Source: Deroplatys truncata (taxonomy: Eukaryota > Arthropoda > Insecta > Mantodea > Mantidae). Taken from it: a stretch of 64,000 bases of DNA. Positions 31,809 to 43,000 of the stretch are shown in pieces. Where the stretch lies: assembly GCA_030765065.1 (NCBI GenBank), contig CM060990.1, positions 663,164,618-663,228,617 on the forward strand. Direction: 5' to 3'. Each line of letters starts with the position of its first letter. The first letter of the stretch is position 1. The notes below the pieces were generated by a model. That model saw nothing but the letters and a program-made list of their open reading frames with translations. It ran no database searches and was not told the origin of the DNA. Position numbers and translations under genes: made by a program.

Positions 31809-33090
31809 CACGCAGCGGAACCCGGGAACAGCTGCTCCTGCGTTTGAAGCAGTATACTATGTTTCTGCATGGGACTTAGCAGAGGGTTGCTAATCTGCAG
31901 CTTACAGTTTCTGAGTGCTGGGAGAGCCCGTTTTATGAGGTCACCGAACCACAGGGAAAGGGCTTGGAATTCCTCCAGGTCTGCTTGCGAGATTGTACTC
32001 GCGAAAGCTGAGGAGGCCACTGAATGAGCAGGTGTTGTGTTGACCGTCGCTGGTGGCAGACTGGCCGGTGCTGGCTCAGTCGTCTTCTTTTGTTGCGCCT
32101 CTGTGGGCGTGGCTACCGGTCGCTCAGAGACCGAGGCCTCTGATTGGTCCGGCTGAGGATTGCTTGCTGGAGTTTCTTCCTGGTGTGGATTTTCTGCTCT
32201 TTTTCGTTTTACCACGTCTGTCCTTAGGTGCAGGAGGTTGTGGTTGGGTGGCCTCCTCCGTCGTTGATGGACCTGGAGGGGGTGGCACAGTTTCTTGTAC
32301 TTCTGGAGCTGCCGTGGCAGTCTCGGCGTCCTGTAGCGTTGTCTCTGCCCTTGCGAGGGCAGCCGCAAAGGAAACACCGGGGCGGACAGTGGCCGTCTCC
32401 CGGCGCCCTTGGCGGCGGCTCTCGATAATGCGTTGCCTCGCTCCGCAGCCCTTGTAGACGCTAACGTGCGGTTCTTTGCAGTTAGCGCACTGGCGCTCTT
32501 CTTGTGGTTTGGTGCAGTCCTTCACCATATGGGGTCCTGCACACCGCAGGCATGTAAGCTTGCGCTCACACACCATACTGGAGTGATGAAACCCCATACA
32601 CCTATGGCACTGCACCGGGCCCTCTTTACCGTGGTAGCGCTCGACTTTCACTACAGTGTAGATCAGCCGGCGGACACCATCGATGGGCTGTACTGCCTGG
32701 TCACGCACCTTGTCCACAAGGACTAGGAAGAGGGGCATGGGCACTTTTGTTGGGCCTTCTTGGGTGGTTACTGTCTTCCTTAACTGTCCCACCGAGAGGG
32801 GTTCGATGTTGTACTCCTCCCTGAGCGCCGACCTGACGTCATCAGGGGTACACTCGGAGTCGAGACCCCGTATCACCCTTCGCTTCACGTGGGGCCGTTG
32901 CGGCGAGTAACTGTAGAACGGGATTTTCAGTTCCCGCAATACGGCCTTCGCCGCTTCGAAGTCCCCGTTGTTTCCGAATGTGCGTTTCCTTATTTAAACA
33001 GGCACGCGCTCCGGCGGCAGTTTTCTGAAGCTTGGAGCCAATTCCAGATTGACATCGTCTACGCACTGTGAATAAGGTTAGGGTGTATGT
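31808..33090 (-). pseudogene. LINE ORF1: zinc-knuckle nucleic-acid-binding protein
   Basis: The frame at 32124-32989 includes AAKAVLRELKIPFYSYSP, RRVIRGLDSECTPDDVRSAL (the RNA-binding-type region of jockey ORF1) and three CCHC-type knuckles: CHRCMGFHHSSMVC, CLRCAGPHMVKDC and CANCKEPHVSVYKGC. The reading frame must change between 32124 and 32377 to reach the proline-rich and C-terminal part (LEEFQALSLWFGDLIKRALP), which ends at 31808. Upstream a stop at about 32990 separates VDDVNLELAPSFRKLPPERV in the same frame. The protein would bind the element's RNA. Confidence 0.8.
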
Positions 33091-33109
33091 TTCTACGCGG
33101 TTTTTATGG

Positions 33110-33629
33110 GAGAGGTGGAGCCAAGATTGCTCTGACTCACAGCTTACGTTCCTCCCGCTAGAGCGCAGCAAAGCACACAACCTAGCCACAGCGGAAGAAT
33201 ACATGAGGTTAGGGTCATAACTCACGTGATCCAAAAGATTAAAAATTGAGGTAGCATTATGTTATGATTCAGTTTGCTACATAGAATACGATTCCAGAGA
33301 GATTTGACTTTATTTCCACTTGACCCTTGTTAAAATAGGTGACTAGCTTCTCAGTTTATGTCAAAACGAAATAACTTGAACTATTACAAATTGGTTTTCG
33401 GTTGCTTAACAAAACTTCTGTTTTCGGATCATCTTAGTTAAGACTTTAACCTACTCACATATTCCCCGCTCAGTCTTCCTTTAATAGTCACCATCTTGCT
33501 TGGTTACGCAAGTCAATCCTTACATCGAATACAGAAATAATATTCCAATATATCCTTATAAATACAAAAATATGGCTTTGATTATAATTATGTCAATAGG
33601 TTTAGAAACTAAGAGGCATTATCTCAGCA
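33110..33629. other. no gene seen
   Basis: AT-rich sequence between the LINE 5' region and the Tc1 element. Confidence 0.45.
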
Positions 33630-33631
33630 TA

Positions 33632-34863
33632 CACTATGTGATCAAAAGTATCCGGACACCCCACAAACATACGTTTTTCATCCAAGGTGATTGTGCTGCC
33701 ACCTACTGCCTGGTACTCATTATCCGCGACCTCAGTAGTCATTAGCCATCGCGAAACAGAATGGGACGCTCCGTTCAACTCACGGACTTCGAACGTGGTC
33801 AGGTGATTGGGTGTCACTTGTGTCAGAAGTTTGTACGCGAGATTTCCACACTCCTAAACATCCCTAGGTCCAGTGTTTCTGATGTGATAGTGAAGTGGAA
33901 ACGTGAAGGGACATGTACAGCACAAAAGCGTACAGACCGACCTCGTCTGTTGACTGACAGAGACCGCCGACATTTGAAGAGGGTCGTAAAGAGTAATAGG
34001 CAGACATCTATCCATACCATCACACAGGAATTCCAAACTGCATCAGGATCCACTCCAAGAACTATGTCAGTTAGGCGTGAGGTGAGAAACCTTGGATTCC
34101 ATGGTCGAGCGGCTGCTCATAAGCCACACATCACGCAGGAAAATGTCAAACGACGCCTCGCTTGGTGTAAGGAGCGTCAACATTACACGATTGAAGAGTG
34201 GCAAAATGTTGTGTGAAGTGACGAATCACGGTACACAATATGGGAGGGTGTGGGTATGGCGAATGCCCGGTGAACGTCATCTGCCAGCGTGTGTAGTGCC
34301 AACAGTGAAATTCGGAGGTGGTGGTGTTATGGTGTGGTCGTGTTTTACCTGGAGGGGACTTGCACCCCTTGTTGCTTTGCGTGGCACGATCACAGCGCAG
34401 ACCTACATTGATATTTTAAGCACCTTCTTGCTTCCCACTGTTGAAGAGCAATTCGAGGATGGCGATTGCATCTTACAACACGATCGAGCACCTGTTCATA
34501 CTGCACGGGCTGTGGCGGAGTGGCTACACGACAATAACATCCCTGTAATGGACTGGCCTGCACAGATTCCTGACTTGAATCCTATAGAACACCTTTGGGA
34601 TGTTTTGGAACGCCTACTTCGTGCCAGGCCTCACCGAGCTACATCGATACCTCTCCTCAGTTCCGCACTCCGTGAAGAATGGGCTGCCATTCCCCAAGAA
34701 ACCTTCCAGCACCTAATTGAAAGTATGCCATCGAGAGTGAACGTTGTCATCAAGGCTAAGAGTGGGCCAACACCATATTGACTTCCAAAATTACCGATGG
34801 AGGGCGCCACGAACTTGTACGTCATTTTCAGCCAGGTGTCCGGATACTTTTGATCACGTAGTG
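33632..34863 (+). mobile_element. Tc1-like DNA transposon, both ends present
   Basis: Terminal inverted repeats of about 29 bp (CACTATGTGATCAAAAGTAT... inward, mirrored at the right by ATACTTTTGATCACGTAGTG) differ at one position. TA target duplications lie at 33630-33631 and 34864-34865. Length 1,232 bp. The internal transposase gene is broken. The copy at the window start belongs to the same family. Confidence 0.95.
33761..34781 (+). pseudogene. Tc1 transposase with nonsense codon and short deletion
   Basis: The start ATG at 33761 gives MGRSVQLTDFERGQVIGCHL, the paired-like helix-turn-helix of Tc1 transposases (residues ~8-50 and a second at ~65-115). The frame stops at TGA 34214-34216, two codons before SDES, which carries the first catalytic Asp; the position is Trp in related proteins. 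About 25 bases later the frame shifts; comparison with family spacing suggests roughly 11 bases are missing. The rest ([12 protein letters not shown] to GPTPY) is open and carries the second Asp in [10 protein letters not shown] and the Glu in LNPIEHLWD. The gene cannot make an active enzyme. Confidence 0.9.
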
Positions 34864-34865
34864 TA

Positions 34866-35372
34866 TATATATTTCACAGCAGCAGGTTGTTGGTAATGAT
34901 CGAATACGTGGTATCTTATATACCATAGAACAAAAAACTAACGTATTCATCATGTGTTGAGCATCCGTTTTCAAAACCGTACCCAAGCATTTCCATTTAT
35001 CTTCGTGTAGTAACAGTTACGTCCAAAGACGTAGTTCACCGTGAAGTCAGGTATCTCGTAAAACAGTGTAGCTCTGTGTAGAATGTTTACCTTAATTGAA
35101 CATCCAGTTGTGTGCGAAAGCTACAAACATGAACAAAGTAGGTGAATTATTAAAATCTCCATTTTGCAGCAGGACTCTCAGTAAAAACATTGGGTAGGCC
35201 ATTTCCAAATCTGAATCTGCAGCAGCAAACAAAATCGTAAGTACAATCCGGAAATTTACCAAAAGAATAAATGAATTTGTGGCTGTGAGGAAAACAGTGC
35301 TCCATGTTTCGTTTTCCTTACGTGTTAGATGGGGGAGATGTCTATTGGTATAAGACCGGAATAACTGATATT
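34866..35372. other. no gene seen
   Basis: No recognisable frame or repeat before SINE A copy 4. Confidence 0.45.
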
Positions 35373-35386
35373 GGGTATATATAGTC

Positions 35387-35723
35387 AGGCGGTGCCGTGG
35401 CCGAGTGATTAGACCGCTCGCCTCCCACCGAGTTGGCCCGGGTTCAATCCCAGGGACCCGCATGTGGGATTTGTGGGCGGGTTTTCTCCGGGTTCTCCGG
35501 TTTCCCCCGCCATTCATTCCACCAACTGCTCCATCATCACCTTTCCTTTCATCCATTTCACCATCATTTCGTTTCATCTGCTTCCTTCCTCCCATCCTGG
35601 ATATTCTGTCTGATCCATGAGTGTCTGCTCCTCGACGGGCCTCTGACCCCAGGCACCCGCCTGTAAGTCCTGAGGGGTGTAAGTCCTACATAAGAGGAGG
35701 TTAAACAGATAAAAGAAGAAGAA
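35387..35723 (+). mobile_element. SINE A (tRNA-derived), copy 4
   Basis: Head with A box (TGGCCGAGTGATTAG) and B box (GGGTTCAATCCC). Relative to copy 2 it lacks a piece after GGGATTTGTGG and another after CTTCCTCCCAT. Tail AGATAAAAGAAGAAGAAG. A perfect 14-bp target duplication, GGGTATATATAGTC, lies at 35373-35386 and 35724-35737. Confidence 0.95.
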
Positions 35724-35737
35724 GGGTATATATAGTC

Positions 35738-36442
35738 TAAAATAAAAGTACACTCAGTTCTTGTCAATTGCTTAATACGCTCGATGCTACCACACGAAAT
35801 TGGTAAACATACATATAATGGTTTCCCCCCCCTCACCACCAATAGAATACCTCAACGGCCGCCACTGGTAGAAGTTACGTTCATGAAGGAAGGTACCCGG
35901 TGATGGTGGTGATGGCGGCAGTGGGGGGTTCTACCTTTCTGCGTACGTTACAATGCAACCTTTTCGATTGTTGTGTTTTAATAATAATAATAATAAAGAA
36001 ATAGCGGACAATATGCATTTGTTAAGCGCCGACACTAGTGTTCACTACTCAGTTGTGTGAGTGACATCTGTCGTCGTTAACACCACATTGCATGGTATCT
36101 GTCGCAGTATTTGCCGTATCACGGGCACTCGCATTCTGTTGTGTTTTTAATCATGCTACGCAAAAAAATGAGCTTATTGTTCACCCAGCAACAAAACAAA
36201 GCGTGAAAGCCTGAATGGTTGAATTCAGAAATGCAAGTGCGCGCTAAATAACAGGTTTGCAAATAAAGACAAATTCAGGGATGGGTCCCAAGAGAAATCA
36301 GTCCGGAATCTGATGGAACATAAGTTTTGATGAATTCCTGGAGGAGGGCATTTTCTTTGAACAACTTCGGTCATTTGACCTTACCGCCCCCTCACGATTG
36401 TGGGCGAATGAGGACGCATACCATTGGGCCCAGGCTTGTACG
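35738..36442. other. no gene seen; short (TAA)n tract
   Basis: A (TAA)n tract lies at about 35977-35996. No coding motif is recognised in the rest. Confidence 0.4.
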
Positions 36443-36600
36443 TAAAGGCGGGTTTTCCTAGCGGCGCACTTATTATGTCGCGTGTAACTTAAAACGCCGA
36501 CCTTGAACACATCATGCAATGCGTTGCGTATTCTGTTTTCCTACAAACGGATAAAACGTGGCTTGTCGCAGTAACTCTCCAGTAGTGAACTAATTAAAAA

Positions 36601-36975
36601 ATGAGTTGTGTGTCAAAACAGGGGGGAAAACTGTGCTTATTGTGGCTGTTAGAAGACTGTGAAGATATAGAAGACGAAATTCATTACGTAGTTGATCATT
36701 ATTGCATTAGGAAGTCCTCTAGTGAAGTGTTTTCTTATACAGAAGACGAGGGAGCTTTTAAAATACTAATTGAGAGACACCTATTAGGAGGCGATGTGAA
36801 GTTTAAAGCATACTTCGAATTCACCCGAGAACAGTTTAGTTTCCTGGTTAACCTAATTCAAGATGATTTGTATACCAAATCATACAATCGAGTGAAAATC
36901 TGCATTTCACCAGCAGAAAAACTTGTCCTAACTCTGGGGTATGTATTAGGAAGAAAATTTTTTAAATTTATTTAA
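36601..36975 (+). pseudogene. PIF/Harbinger transposase first-exon fragment
   Basis: The ATG at 36601 opens a 124-codon frame. Residues ~70-115 read FEFTREQFSFLVNLIQDDLY and then ICISPAEKLVLTLGYV. The 'M/F-x-x-F..L...I..D' helix followed by I-x-PAEKL-x-LTL is the N-terminal signature of Harbinger nucleases. A GTATGT at 36939 directly after LTLG looks like a 5' splice donor, so the last codons may be intron. The catalytic domain is missing, lost before or independently of the Polinton insertion, since only ~160 bp of Harbinger sequence remain on the far side. Confidence 0.75.
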
Positions 36976-37125
36976 GAATTTAATGAAAAACTGGTTCATT
37001 AACTTTGTTAATTATTTTGTTGTCCCTTCTTATTGTAAATTATTGTCCTACTAAAATTACATCAATTGTTATAAGATAACATTGATAGACAGTATCATGC
37101 ATCTGATTTATAAAATAAACCGTAC

Positions 37126-37266
37126 CTGTTTTGTTGACAATTTTTTCAATCTCCTTCCATATTAAATCCTTCTTTAAAGTGTTTTTGAAGTCTGCAAAGT
37201 CGACAAAATGGAATGTCCAGCAACCAATTCAATTAGCTGTTCATCTTCTCGAACAGTAGGTGTCAT
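37126..37266 (-). pseudogene. MADF-domain accessory gene, N-terminal exon remnant
   Basis: The minus-strand ATG at 37266 gives MTPTVREDEQLIELVAGHSI. After one frame change it continues FADFKNTLKKDLIWKEIEK. The pattern (D-E-x-L-I-E-x-V, then a D/N-K-K-x-x-x-W-x-E-I helix) is that of a MADF DNA-binding domain, used by the accessory protein of many Harbinger elements. The exon would end CAG/GTACG at 37126, a plausible donor. The frameshift makes it non-functional. The Polinton lies 40 bp upstream of the start codon. Confidence 0.6.
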
Positions 37267-37305
37267 TTTGTAACATGCACGATGTGTATCACATACAACT
37301 CCACA

Positions 37306-37311
37306 CACAAG
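37306..37311. repeat. Polinton target duplication, left
   Basis: CACAAG, identical to 45991-45996. Six-base duplications are the hallmark of Polinton/Maverick integration. Confidence 0.93.
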
Positions 37312-37597
37312 AGTAGTTTATAGGGGGCTTCTGGCGCACTTTTTTGAACATATATGGGAAAGGATAGGGAAATAGAGGCTAGATGTGGGGGTTCAAGGAG
37401 GAAAATGGGTTTATATGGGAGAGATAGGGAATACGACGACCGATACTAGGCTAGACAGGGTTGAACGAGGGAAGTGCGTTTATATGGAAGAGACAGTGGA
37501 GAGGTGTTAGGCTAGACAGAGGTTGAGGAGTAGAGTAAGGTTTATATGAGAGGTATAGGAAAACGAAGAGAAGTGCTAGGCTAGCCAGAGGTTGAGG
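37312..37597 (+). repeat. Polinton left terminal inverted repeat
   Basis: Matches the inverse of 45703-45990 with scattered differences; the homology ends after GCTAGCCAGAGGTTG. Its inner part already contains the GGCTAGACAGAGGTTGAGG unit that continues as a tandem array. Confidence 0.92.
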
Positions 37598-38620
37598 AGT
37601 AGAGTATGCGTTTATAGGGGAAATATAGGGAAAACGAAGATAGCTGTTAGACTAGACAGGGCTTGAAGGGTAGAATAAACCTTTTATATGGGAGATATAG
37701 CAAACCGAGGAAAGGTGTTAGGCTAGGAGAGTTTGAGTATGTGTTTATAAGGAGAGACGAGAAACGGAGACAGATCCTATGCTAGGATAGACAGGTGTTA
37801 AAAGTAGAATGTGTTTTATATAGGTTAGATAGGAAACCAAGGAGAGATACGCAGCTAGACAGGGGACGGGAGGGGAATACCCTTTATGAGAGGTAGGGGA
37901 TATGGGGAGAGATGCTAGACTAGACAGAGGTTGAGAGTAGAGTATGCGTTTATATGTATGAGAAGTATAGGAACAGGAGGAGGGGTGTTAGGCTAGACAG
38001 AGGTTGAGGAGTAGAGTATGGTTTATATGAGAGGTATAGAAAAACGAGGAGAGGTGTTAGGCTAGACAGAGGTCGAGGAGTAGAGTATGGTTTATATGAG
38101 AGATGTAGGAAAACGAGGAGAGGTATTAGGATAGGAGAGTTTGAGTATGTGTTTATAAGGAGAGACGAGAAAACGGAGAGAGATCCTATGCTAGGATAGA
38201 CAGGTGTTAAAGGTAGAATGTGTTTTATATAGGTTAGATAGGAAACCAAAGAGATATTCAGCTAGACAGGGGGTAGGAGGGCAATACGCTTTATGAAAAG
38301 TAGGGGATACGGGGAGAGATGCTAGACTAGACAGAGGTTGAGAGTATAGTATGCGTTTATATGTATGAGAAGTATAGAAACAGGAGGAGGGGTGTTAGTT
38401 TAGACAGAGGTCGAGGAGTAAAGTATGGTTTATATGAGAGGTATAGGAAAACGAGGAGAGGTGTTAGGCTAGACAGAGTTCGAGGAGTAGAGTATGGTTT
38501 ATATGAGAGGTATAGGAAAACGAGGAGAGCCGGTAGGCCAGAAGATAGTGAAGGAGTAGGAATATGGACTTACATACAGGAGAGATAGGGAATAGGAGGG
38601 GAGGTGCTAGACTTTGAAAG
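37440..38620 (+). repeat. Polinton subterminal tandem repeat array
   Basis: Imperfect units of roughly 65-70 bp contain GGCTAGACAGAGGTTGAGGA and GGTTTATATGAGAGGTATAG. A higher-order duplication of about 408 bp is visible: the block beginning GGAGAGTTTGAGTATGTG occurs at about 37725 and 38133. The first units belong to the terminal inverted repeat. Long minus-strand frames here reflect the repeat, not a gene. Confidence 0.9.
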
Positions 38621-38694
38621 TGACTTTAGACGAGAACTTCATGGAAAGATGTTTCCTGTCAATGATGGAACACTAATTCTAGACAGCATCAGCA

Positions 38695-38856
38695 CGTAAC
38701 CCACTCACGCAGAAAGGTGACCCACTCACGGAAAAAGCTGACCCACTTACGCAAAAAACGTAACCCACTCACGTAAAAGCGTGACCCACTCACGCAAAAA
38801 CGTGACCCACTCACGTAAAAAGGTGACCCACTCACGGAAAAAGGTGACCCACTCAG
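38695..38856 (+). repeat. 21-bp minisatellite in Polinton
   Basis: About 7.5 tandem units of 21 bp with the core GTGACCCACTCACG followed by a 5-7 base A-rich linker. Confidence 0.95.
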
Positions 38857-38869
38857 ACTAACAGGTAAG

Positions 38870-39690
38870 CAATTCAGGTAGTATCACAGGGTAGGACAGA
38901 TTCCGGGAAGCGGATATAGCATAGTTCCGTATGAGGTCACAGGTAATTCAGATAGTATCGTGGGTATTTAGGATAATTCAAGTGTCATAGGTGTTTAGAG
39001 TCACTCAGCTAGTATCACAGGAGGCTAGATTCCAGGTTCAGGACGTATCATAGCTGTATATGATTTCACAGACAATTCAGGTAGTATCGTGGGCATTTAA
39101 GCTAATTCAGCTAGTATCACAGCAGGCTGATTGCAACATAGCTGTGCATGATTTCACAGGTAATTCAGCTAGTATCACAGGAGGATAGATTCCAGGGGCT
39201 GGATATTGCATAGTTTCGTATTTCACAGGTAATTCAGAGAGTATCGTAAGTATTTAGGATAATTCAAGTATCATAGGTGTTTAGAATAATCCAGCTAGCA
39301 TTACAGGAGGGTAGGTTCCAAGGGGTCGGTTATAACATAGTTTCGTATTTCACAGATAGTTCAGGTAATATCGCAAGTATGGGGTAATCAGCATAGTTTC
39401 ACAGATATTCGTGATAATTTCGATCAGCGATTTGTATCATAGCTATTTAAGGTAATTGCAGGTGATTCAGGTTGTATTAAAGGTATATGAGTCATTTTAA
39501 CAGATAATTCAACTAGTATAATTGATATTTAGGGTAAACCAGTTAGTAACACAGCTGGTCGTGCTAATTTCGAGCAGGGATTCGTATCAGAGCTATTTAA
39601 GGTAATTTCACATGATTCGGACAGTATCACAGGTATTTAAGTCATTTTAATAGGTAATTCAACTAGTATCACAGGTATTCATGGTAATAT
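38870..39690 (+). repeat. degenerate repeat array in Polinton
   Basis: Repeated blocks TAATTCAGSTAGTATCACAG and GGTATTTAGGRTAATTC recur at irregular spacing, with degraded units toward the right. No coding frame. Confidence 0.75.
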
Positions 39691-40067
39691 AAAGAGTAAT
39701 TAGATTATAAGCATTTCTCATCCAACGTTAGAACACTTTATATACTTTTTGTCTAAATCTTACAAACTTTTTATATGTTAAACAGTTAGTGTGCGAGGCG
39801 GAGAGGGATAAACTGCATATTGGTTCACAAATTGAAAAGCTTTGCGTCAGCATACCTTTATTTTAGGTCGTTGTAGGTGTCTCTCCCCTTTATCTAGGCA
39901 TGAGACTAGCACTAGGATTGCTCCTAATGGCAGGGTTACCACCTTCCCTTCCATCTTCTTCTTTCCTCATCAGGCGTCTGCTAGTTGCATATACAGCGCA
40001 CGGATAAACTTCATTTTTTTAAGATTGTAGACTCAAGAGAAAATCTTCATCTTCGGGTTACATTCTC

Positions 40068-43000
40068 TTAAGCACTGTTTGTAATACTGTAATGTCCATA
40101 CGCATAGGTAGTTATTCCATCCTCAGCAATAACTCGTTTATCATCAAAGGGATTCAATGTAATTTTATTCACTTGCACTGCGGTAACAGCATGCTTTCGT
40201 GATAGGATTAGATTCATGGGCGTTCTGATGATTTCACAGGTTTTAACACAATCTGTATAGCTGTCAAACGTAATGTACTGCTTAATAGTGCTACGTTTTA
40301 TACCTTTAATTTTTTTATCATTGAGCCGTGGATATCTAGTGCATACATCTTGGTCGTAGTCCAACAAAGCGCTGGATGATTTTACCATTAGCCTCATCTT
40401 TAAATTTTCCCAACACCTTGCTTAGAGCTGAATAGCAGATATGACTTGTAGGATAATCAGATGTATCTAGGTACTCGAGAAAACGTAGCTTGTCCTGGTA
40501 CACATCTTCAGTTCTCACTCGATGAATGAATGAATCAGTGTCCATATACATAAGCTTCAGGTTTTCAGCTCCATAATAAGGCAACACATCATAGTGATAG
40601 TTATACATTAATGTCTTGGAGATTTCTAACACACTCATACCAATGTATATGGGCTTGTTGAATACAATCTGACGAGACGCCATATGTACAGCAGCTAGAT
40701 TAGCAGCATATATCGTCCTATCAATAAACGTAGGCTTGGCGATCAATTTTTCCAGAGTCTTCTCATTTGTCACCAGTCGTATATCCACACGGTTACGCAG
40801 GATCTCCATAGTTTTTCCAAACATGGCGTTGTTAAAGAGCTTGTAGAGATCCTTCTCGAAGTCATTTGCTACCTGTTGTCGTAGCCTGTTGTTAAATTCC
40901 ACATCAGGTTTCAACCACCGAGACTGTCGGAATTGTAGCACACGATGGATTTTTGCTAGTCGTAGTCCATGACTAAGAGCTTGCTTCAAAGCCATGTAAT
41001 GCACTACATACTTCTTTCGAGGTCCAAGATGGGGTATCAGTTTGTTTGTAGTTGAGTCCTTAGGTTTCATGCACTCAGGCAGGAAAGGTAGATCGTTGTG
41101 TAGATCGTGAAGTTCTGCAGGATACTCGATGTCGACTTCTAATATGTATCCATGAGGATCATCTTGTAGTCTTTCTAAGTTGATTTCTTCAGGTGACACC
41201 CACGGAAATCCACCATAAGGGAGGGCGTGACACATGGCCCACCCATATTGGTGATTAGCGTCCTTGTACGTGATAAATTGGATTGGTCTCGACGGATCAA
41301 ATTTCTCCATATACGTGTTATTAGCCTCTGGAAACCGATGGGACACGTGGCATAAACCACTTATACCTGATTCTGCCATGAGTAGTTGATCATAATCTTG
41401 TAATAGTTACAGCTGAATTCCTGTATACAGTAACATGGGATCCCATGTAAGTCCTGGAGAGGTGAAATAATGGGCCGGATCGATTTTGTGCATTTTGAGG
41501 GTTTGCTCTCTGAACGTCTCAAAGACGTCAGCTAAAAGAAGTACATCAGAGGTTAAGTACAGGTCGCTGTACTCTCCCAGGTTTCTCACATTAAACAACT
41601 CCCATACATTTCTAGCATGATCATAGCCAGTATCAGTAATTTCTTCATTTAATCTATTGTAGGAGTGCTTAGGAGGCAAGCAGGTCTCGTTCAAAACATC
41701 CCATGACGTGACAAAATCATATAGAAATACTCCCTTACGAGTCATCAACTTCAATTTGTCTTCTCCAAAGTACTTTAGTGTTTCAGGATATGAGGTTAGA
41801 TTTTTTACCAACTTATCCAAGCTTGTACTGAGGAATCGAAAGCTGTCCACAAACCGAAGCTTTATATCTCCTACATACTTGGTGAATGAGATACAGCTTT
41901 CTTCAGAGATAGGAATTACCTCCACACGTTCACTTGTATACACCCCAACTCCTTGACAATGAAATGAGAGTCATATCCGCTAAGGTTATGCATGAAGACT
42001 GGAATATATTTAGGTGTTTTGCAGGCTAAATTACATTCATTATGTAGACTTCCACGATATTCACCACTGATGTGATCATGGTCGCGTACTTTGTAGTTCT
42101 CTTCTGTAAAGGACTTTCCACACAAGTAGTATGCCGTAGAAGACTCAAAATCCTTTTGCTGTTGATCCGTAAGTTTCAGAGGCTTGACAGATTTGTATTC
42201 ATTATTAATTTCCTTTGCAATGAACGACAGGTACAGCATAAACTTCTGAGCAGCATCATAACCACGATATACATAGGGTTGCTTAGGAAGACCAGTTTCA
42301 ATATGTCCAACACTGGATGACGGCTTCATGTAAACACAGAAGCTCATTGGTGTGCGCTCTTGATAAGGGGTTGTATAGAAAGTTTCAGGATTGGGTGTAC
42401 ACGTATGGGATGGAGTGAGAATGCTCTCAAAATCTGCATACATGACATAAGGTAGTTTCAACATCCTCTCAACATTTTTAAACTGAACAATTGATTTATC
42501 CTTGGTATGCATAACTACCCTTGCAACACCATGTTCATTACAGATGGATGCATGTTCTTCTAGTTTTTCCAGTCCACTTTGCCCGCTCTGATCATCAAAA
42601 TGTGTAAAGTAGCGCTTGCAGGTATAAACACGTCCATTACGTGTAGTTTTCTGACCTCGAACGAGTTTCTCAAAAATTTTTATGTATACATAGTGATGTT
42701 TTCCACAACTGTCACTCAATAGCAGGTCGCGATGTTCAGGTGGTTCAGTGCTAGTAACCTTTATTGGATACACTTCATGCTTCTCATCCAGGCCGAAAAC
42801 GTTGATAGACATCTTATTAAGCTTCTCAAATTTAGGTATTTGAGAAAGTGTAGTAGGGTAGGAAACACAGCTGATGTCGTATTTATCCTGAAGTTGTTTG
42901 TATTTGTTCACACGCTGTGCATTCTTTCCTATGAATTTAGCTAATATAGAGTACATGAAACATTTCTCGTCGGTAAAGTTCTGGATGTTTACGCAGGCTT

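Larger units (their letters stand above)
28690..33100 (-). mobile_element. jockey-clade non-LTR retrotransposon, near full length, decayed
   Basis: Read on the minus strand, the order is ORF1 (zinc-knuckle protein), ORF2 (endonuclease plus reverse transcriptase) and a 3' region with two 5S-like segments. ORF1 and ORF2 overlap as TGATG at 31806-31810. The 5' boundary is not clear; coding similarity fades near 33090. No target duplication was found. The copy has a stop and a frame change in ORF1 and a frameshift in ORF2, so it is dead. Confidence 0.8.

Noticed and set aside
29832..31811. Separate host endonuclease gene
   Set aside because: The frame joins a reverse transcriptase and follows a zinc-knuckle ORF; it is LINE ORF2.
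32053..32726. Plus-strand open frames opposite LINE ORF1
   Set aside because: They are shadows of the GC-rich antisense ORF1.
37950..38588. Long repetitive open frames on both strands (for example repeated YERYRKTRRGV and LSYKPYSTPRPLSSLTPLL)
   Set aside because: They are translations of the Polinton subterminal tandem repeat whose unit length keeps frames open; not a repeat-protein gene.
38650..38860. CRISPR-like array from the regular 21-bp repeats
   Set aside because: Repeats are directly adjacent with no unique spacers, and the DNA is eukaryotic.
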